From Clostridia bacterium (GTDB lineage Bacteria; CBDUZB01; JAGLHV01), in contig JAUVLC010000031.1 in the NCBI GenBank assembly GCA_030595925.1, positions 1 to 23,202 of the forward strand: a stretch of 23,202 bases of DNA, read 5' to 3'. The notes under the pieces are model-generated. The model ran no database searches, was not told the origin of the DNA, and saw only the letters and a program-made list of their open reading frames with translations. Positions within the stretch are counted from its first letter, which is position 1, and each line of letters starts with the position of its first letter. Position numbers and translations under genes: made by a program. This document shows positions 21,241-23,202 of this stretch, piece by piece.

Positions 21241-23202
21241 ATGAGTAAAAGATTACTCTTTAAGGGCATTTTAATTATTGTAACTTTATTTACAATTTCA
21301 AACATTTTTTTGGTTAATAGTTTTTCTGCTACGACGGATAAAGATTTTTTATTGGATGACAAGATCGGTGATTCTCCTCAGGTTATTATGAAAGATCAAG
21401 ACGAAAATAACCTTATCATTCAGAAACTTGATTCTGGGGAGGCAAATATTATTAATGATGAAGGAGATATTAATCTTAAACCATCCGGCGATCTTAATAA
21501 TTATTTTCAAATGCTTACAATTGCCAATGCTCCTTATTTGTATTGGTTTATTAATGGATATACAAATTTACCGGGTTTTAGAGTAAATCCCGCAACAGGA
21601 AAGTTAGAATATCGTGATGAGGATGTTGCTACCTGGGTAGAATTGGATAATTTAGGCGCAGGCAGTACTAACCTGGGGGATTTAGCAGATGTAAATTTTG
21701 GGGGAGGCCCATCTCAAGGCGATATATTGTATTATAATAGTTTAGATTGGGTAAATCTTCCTGCAGGTTCTTCCGGTCAGTTTTTGCGAACACAGGGAGC
21801 AGGAGCAAACCCTATATGGGCTAATGTTTCAGCTACTGACGAATTGGTCAAAGCGGGAGTAGGAGGTACACCTCGATATTTAGACGACGGGGATTTTAGC
21901 GATACCGGGGTCCATATTGAAATAGCTAATGATGCGATTAATACAGTAAAAATATTAGATGCTAATGTTACTACAGCTAAGATTGCTGATTCAAGTATAA
22001 CTACTGTTAAAATCGCTGACGCCAATATTACTACCGCAAAGATATTAAATGCCAACGTAACTACAGCGAAGATTGCTGATGCTAATGTTACTACCGCAAA
22101 GATATTAAATGCTAATGTAACTACGATAAAAATCGCAGATGATGCAGTTACCGAACCCAAGTTAGATGTAATGGATGTGCCTGCAGACGGTGAAGTTCTT
22201 GCTTGGAATAATGGCAGCAGCAAATTCGAATGGGTAGTTCAAACTGCAAGCACTGACGAATTGGTCAAAGCGGGAGTAGGAGGTACACCTCGATATTTAG
22301 ACGACGGGGATTTTAGCGATAATGGAACGAGTCTGGAAATAGCTAATGATGCGATTAATACAGTAAAAATATTAGATGCTAATGTTACTACAGCTAAGAT
22401 TGCTGATTCAAGTATAACTACTGTTAAAATCGCTGACGCTAATGTAACTACCGCAAAGATATTGGATGCCAATGTAACCACTGCGAAAATATTAGATGCT
22501 AATGTTACTACAGCTAAAATCGCCGATTCAAATGTAACCACTGTCAAAATTGCAGACTCGAATGTTACTACCGCAAAGATATTGGATGCAAATGTAACGA
22601 CAGCCAAAGTAGCAGATGATGCAGTTACCGAACCCAAGTTAGATGTAATGGATGTGCCTGCAGACGGTGAAGTTCTTGCCTGGAATAATGCCAACAGCAG
22701 ATTCGAATGGGTGGTTCAAACAGCCGGCAGTGACGAATTAGTAAAGGCGGGAGCTGCCGGAACACCGAGATATTTGGATGCCGGGGATTTTACGGATAAT
22801 GGAATCAGTCTGGAAATAGCTAATGATGCAATAGATACGGCAAAGATATTAAATGCGAATGTGACCACAGCGAAGATAGCGGATTCAAGTATAACCACAG
22901 TTAAAATTGCTGACGCTAATGTAACCACGGTAAAAATCGCCGACGATAGCATAACCACTGTTAAGGTCTTAGACTCTAATATAACTACTTCTAAAATCGC
23001 TGACGCCAATATTACTACCGCAAAAATATTAGATGTAAATGTTACTACCGCTAAAATTGCCGATGCCAATATAACGACAACCAAAGTAGCTGACGATGCA
23101 ATATCCGAACCCAAATTAGATGTAATGGATGTTCCGGCAGACGGAGAAGTATTAGCCTGGAACAATGCCAACAGCAGATTCGAATGGGTAGTTCAAAGCA
23201 GT
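21241..23202 (+). CDS. Large exported fibre-like repeat protein, 3' partial
   Basis: An open frame of 654 codons with no stop before the window edge. ATG 21241 has AGGAGGAA at 21227-21234. Residues 1-30 form a signal peptide (ends NSFSA). Residues 31-198 contain phage-tail-fibre-like wording (LGDLADVNFGG, GDILYYNSLDWVNLPAGSSGQFLRTQGAGANPIW). Then come three modules, each opening DELVKAG..GTPRYLD, followed by tandem decapeptides of consensus K-I-A-D-A-N-V-T-T-A and closing EPKLDVMDVPADGEVLAWNN. Modules 1, 2 and 3 have 8, 10 and 10 decapeptides. Such short repeats are typical of beta-helical, often trimeric, fibres and adhesins; a C-terminal chaperone or anchor may lie past the edge. The spacing from the riboswitch gene leaves co-regulation open. 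The function is not known. Confidence 0.88.
   Translation, partial: MSKRLLFKGILIIVTLFTISNIFLVNSFSATTDKDFLLDDKIGDSPQVIMKDQDENNLIIQKLDSGEANIINDEGDINLKPSGDLNNYFQMLTIANAPYLYWFINGYTNLPGFRVNPATGKLEYRDEDVATWVELDNLGAGSTNLGDLADVNFGGGPSQGDILYYNSLDWVNLPAGSSGQFLRTQGAGANPIWANVSATDELVKAGVGGTPRYLDDGDFSDTGVHIEIANDAINTVKILDANVTTAKIADSSITTVKIADANITTAKILNANVTTAKIADANVTTAKILNANVTTIKIADDAVTEPKLDVMDVPADGEVLAWNNGSSKFEWVVQTASTDELVKAGVGGTPRYLDDGDFSDNGTSLEIANDAINTVKILDANVTTAKIADSSITTVKIADANVTTAKILDANVTTAKILDANVTTAKIADSNVTTVKIADSNVTTAKILDANVTTAKVADDAVTEPKLDVMDVPADGEVLAWNNANSRFEWVVQTAGSDELVKAGAAGTPRYLDAGDFTDNGISLEIANDAIDTAKILNANVTTAKIADSSITTVKIADANVTTVKIADDSITTVKVLDSNITTSKIADANITTAKILDVNVTTAKIADANITTTKVADDAISEPKLDVMDVPADGEVLAWNNANSRFEWVVQSS
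21919..22158 (+). repeat. 30-bp tandem repeat array, 8 units (module 1)
   Basis: Eight exact-length 30-bp units encoding decapeptides from EIANDAINTV to KIADDAVTEP; module 1 as a whole spans 21835-22251. Confidence 0.9.
22336..22635 (+). repeat. 30-bp tandem repeat array, 10 units (module 2)
   Basis: Ten 30-bp units; module 2 spans 22252-22728 and is exactly 60 bp (two units) longer than module 1. Large parts are identical in DNA to module 1. Confidence 0.9.
22813..23112 (+). repeat. 30-bp tandem repeat array, 10 units (module 3)
   Basis: Ten 30-bp units in the module that begins at 22729 and reaches the window edge. The protein pattern is kept, but the codons differ from modules 1 and 2 at many third positions. 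Confidence 0.9.

Noticed and set aside
21777-23171. Three reverse-strand ORFs of about 150 codons (21777-22223, 22239-22694, 22716-23171)
   Set aside because: They are antisense shadows of the 30-bp repeats on the + strand, which happen to lack stops in reverse. They recur once per module and have low-complexity Ala/Val/Thr content; the + frame has a signal peptide and a ribosome-binding site.

Overview
The window is a stretch of low-GC chromosome from an uncultivated, diderm (Gram-negative type) bacterium. A TolC-family outer-membrane protein, a PorV/UPF0164-type barrel, a C-terminal sorting-type domain and several signal peptides show the outer membrane. The mix of genes and the repeat-filled spacers would fit a candidate phylum such as Omnitrophota or a relative, but I cannot fix the taxon from sequence alone. 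Every gene I support lies on the + strand. I saw no tRNA, rRNA or CRISPR array.

Layout. (1) 1-4787: surface polysaccharide and sugar-nucleotide genes: a 5'-truncated polyprenyl-phosphate sugar-1-phosphate transferase, a GalE-like epimerase, a GDP-mannose-pyrophosphorylase-like nucleotidyltransferase and a phosphomannomutase/phosphoglucomutase. (2) 4810-9719: argG, then argH reading in frame, without a stop codon, into a TolC-family protein with its own internal signal peptide, then a patatin-like lipase. (3) 9718-11410: a TPR lipoprotein-like or exported gene between repeat-rich spacers arranged as inverted flanks. (4) 11411-14495: lysA, dapF and dapA for diaminopimelate/lysine synthesis. (5) 14496-18047: a REPIN-like inverted repeat, a secreted multidomain protein with a C-terminal sorting-like domain, and a PorV-family barrel protein. 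(6) 18099-20019: a promoter, a structured leader and an alpha-glucan phosphorylase. (7) 20164-23202: a promoter, a CRP-type palindrome, a GEMM-I (cyclic di-GMP-I class) riboswitch with an intrinsic terminator, a small exported orphan protein, and the start of a large exported fibre-like protein.

The last gene has no stop codon inside the window and runs off the right edge. It is built from 10-residue (30-bp) repeats grouped in larger modules of 417 and 477 bp; the three long reverse-strand ORFs over it are shadows of these repeats.

The most interesting region is 20160-23202. A sigma70-type promoter is followed at once by a perfect TGTGA-N6-TCACA palindrome and then by the riboswitch. The terminator's 5' arm can instead pair with the 5' strand of the aptamer, which predicts an OFF switch. 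The regulated products look like secreted or surface proteins, the kind of target expected for cyclic-di-nucleotide control. Other points of note are the ArgH-TolC fusion and the families of intergenic repeats: heptanucleotide arrays, GC-rich palindromes, REP-like hairpins, and inverted copies flanking the TPR gene.
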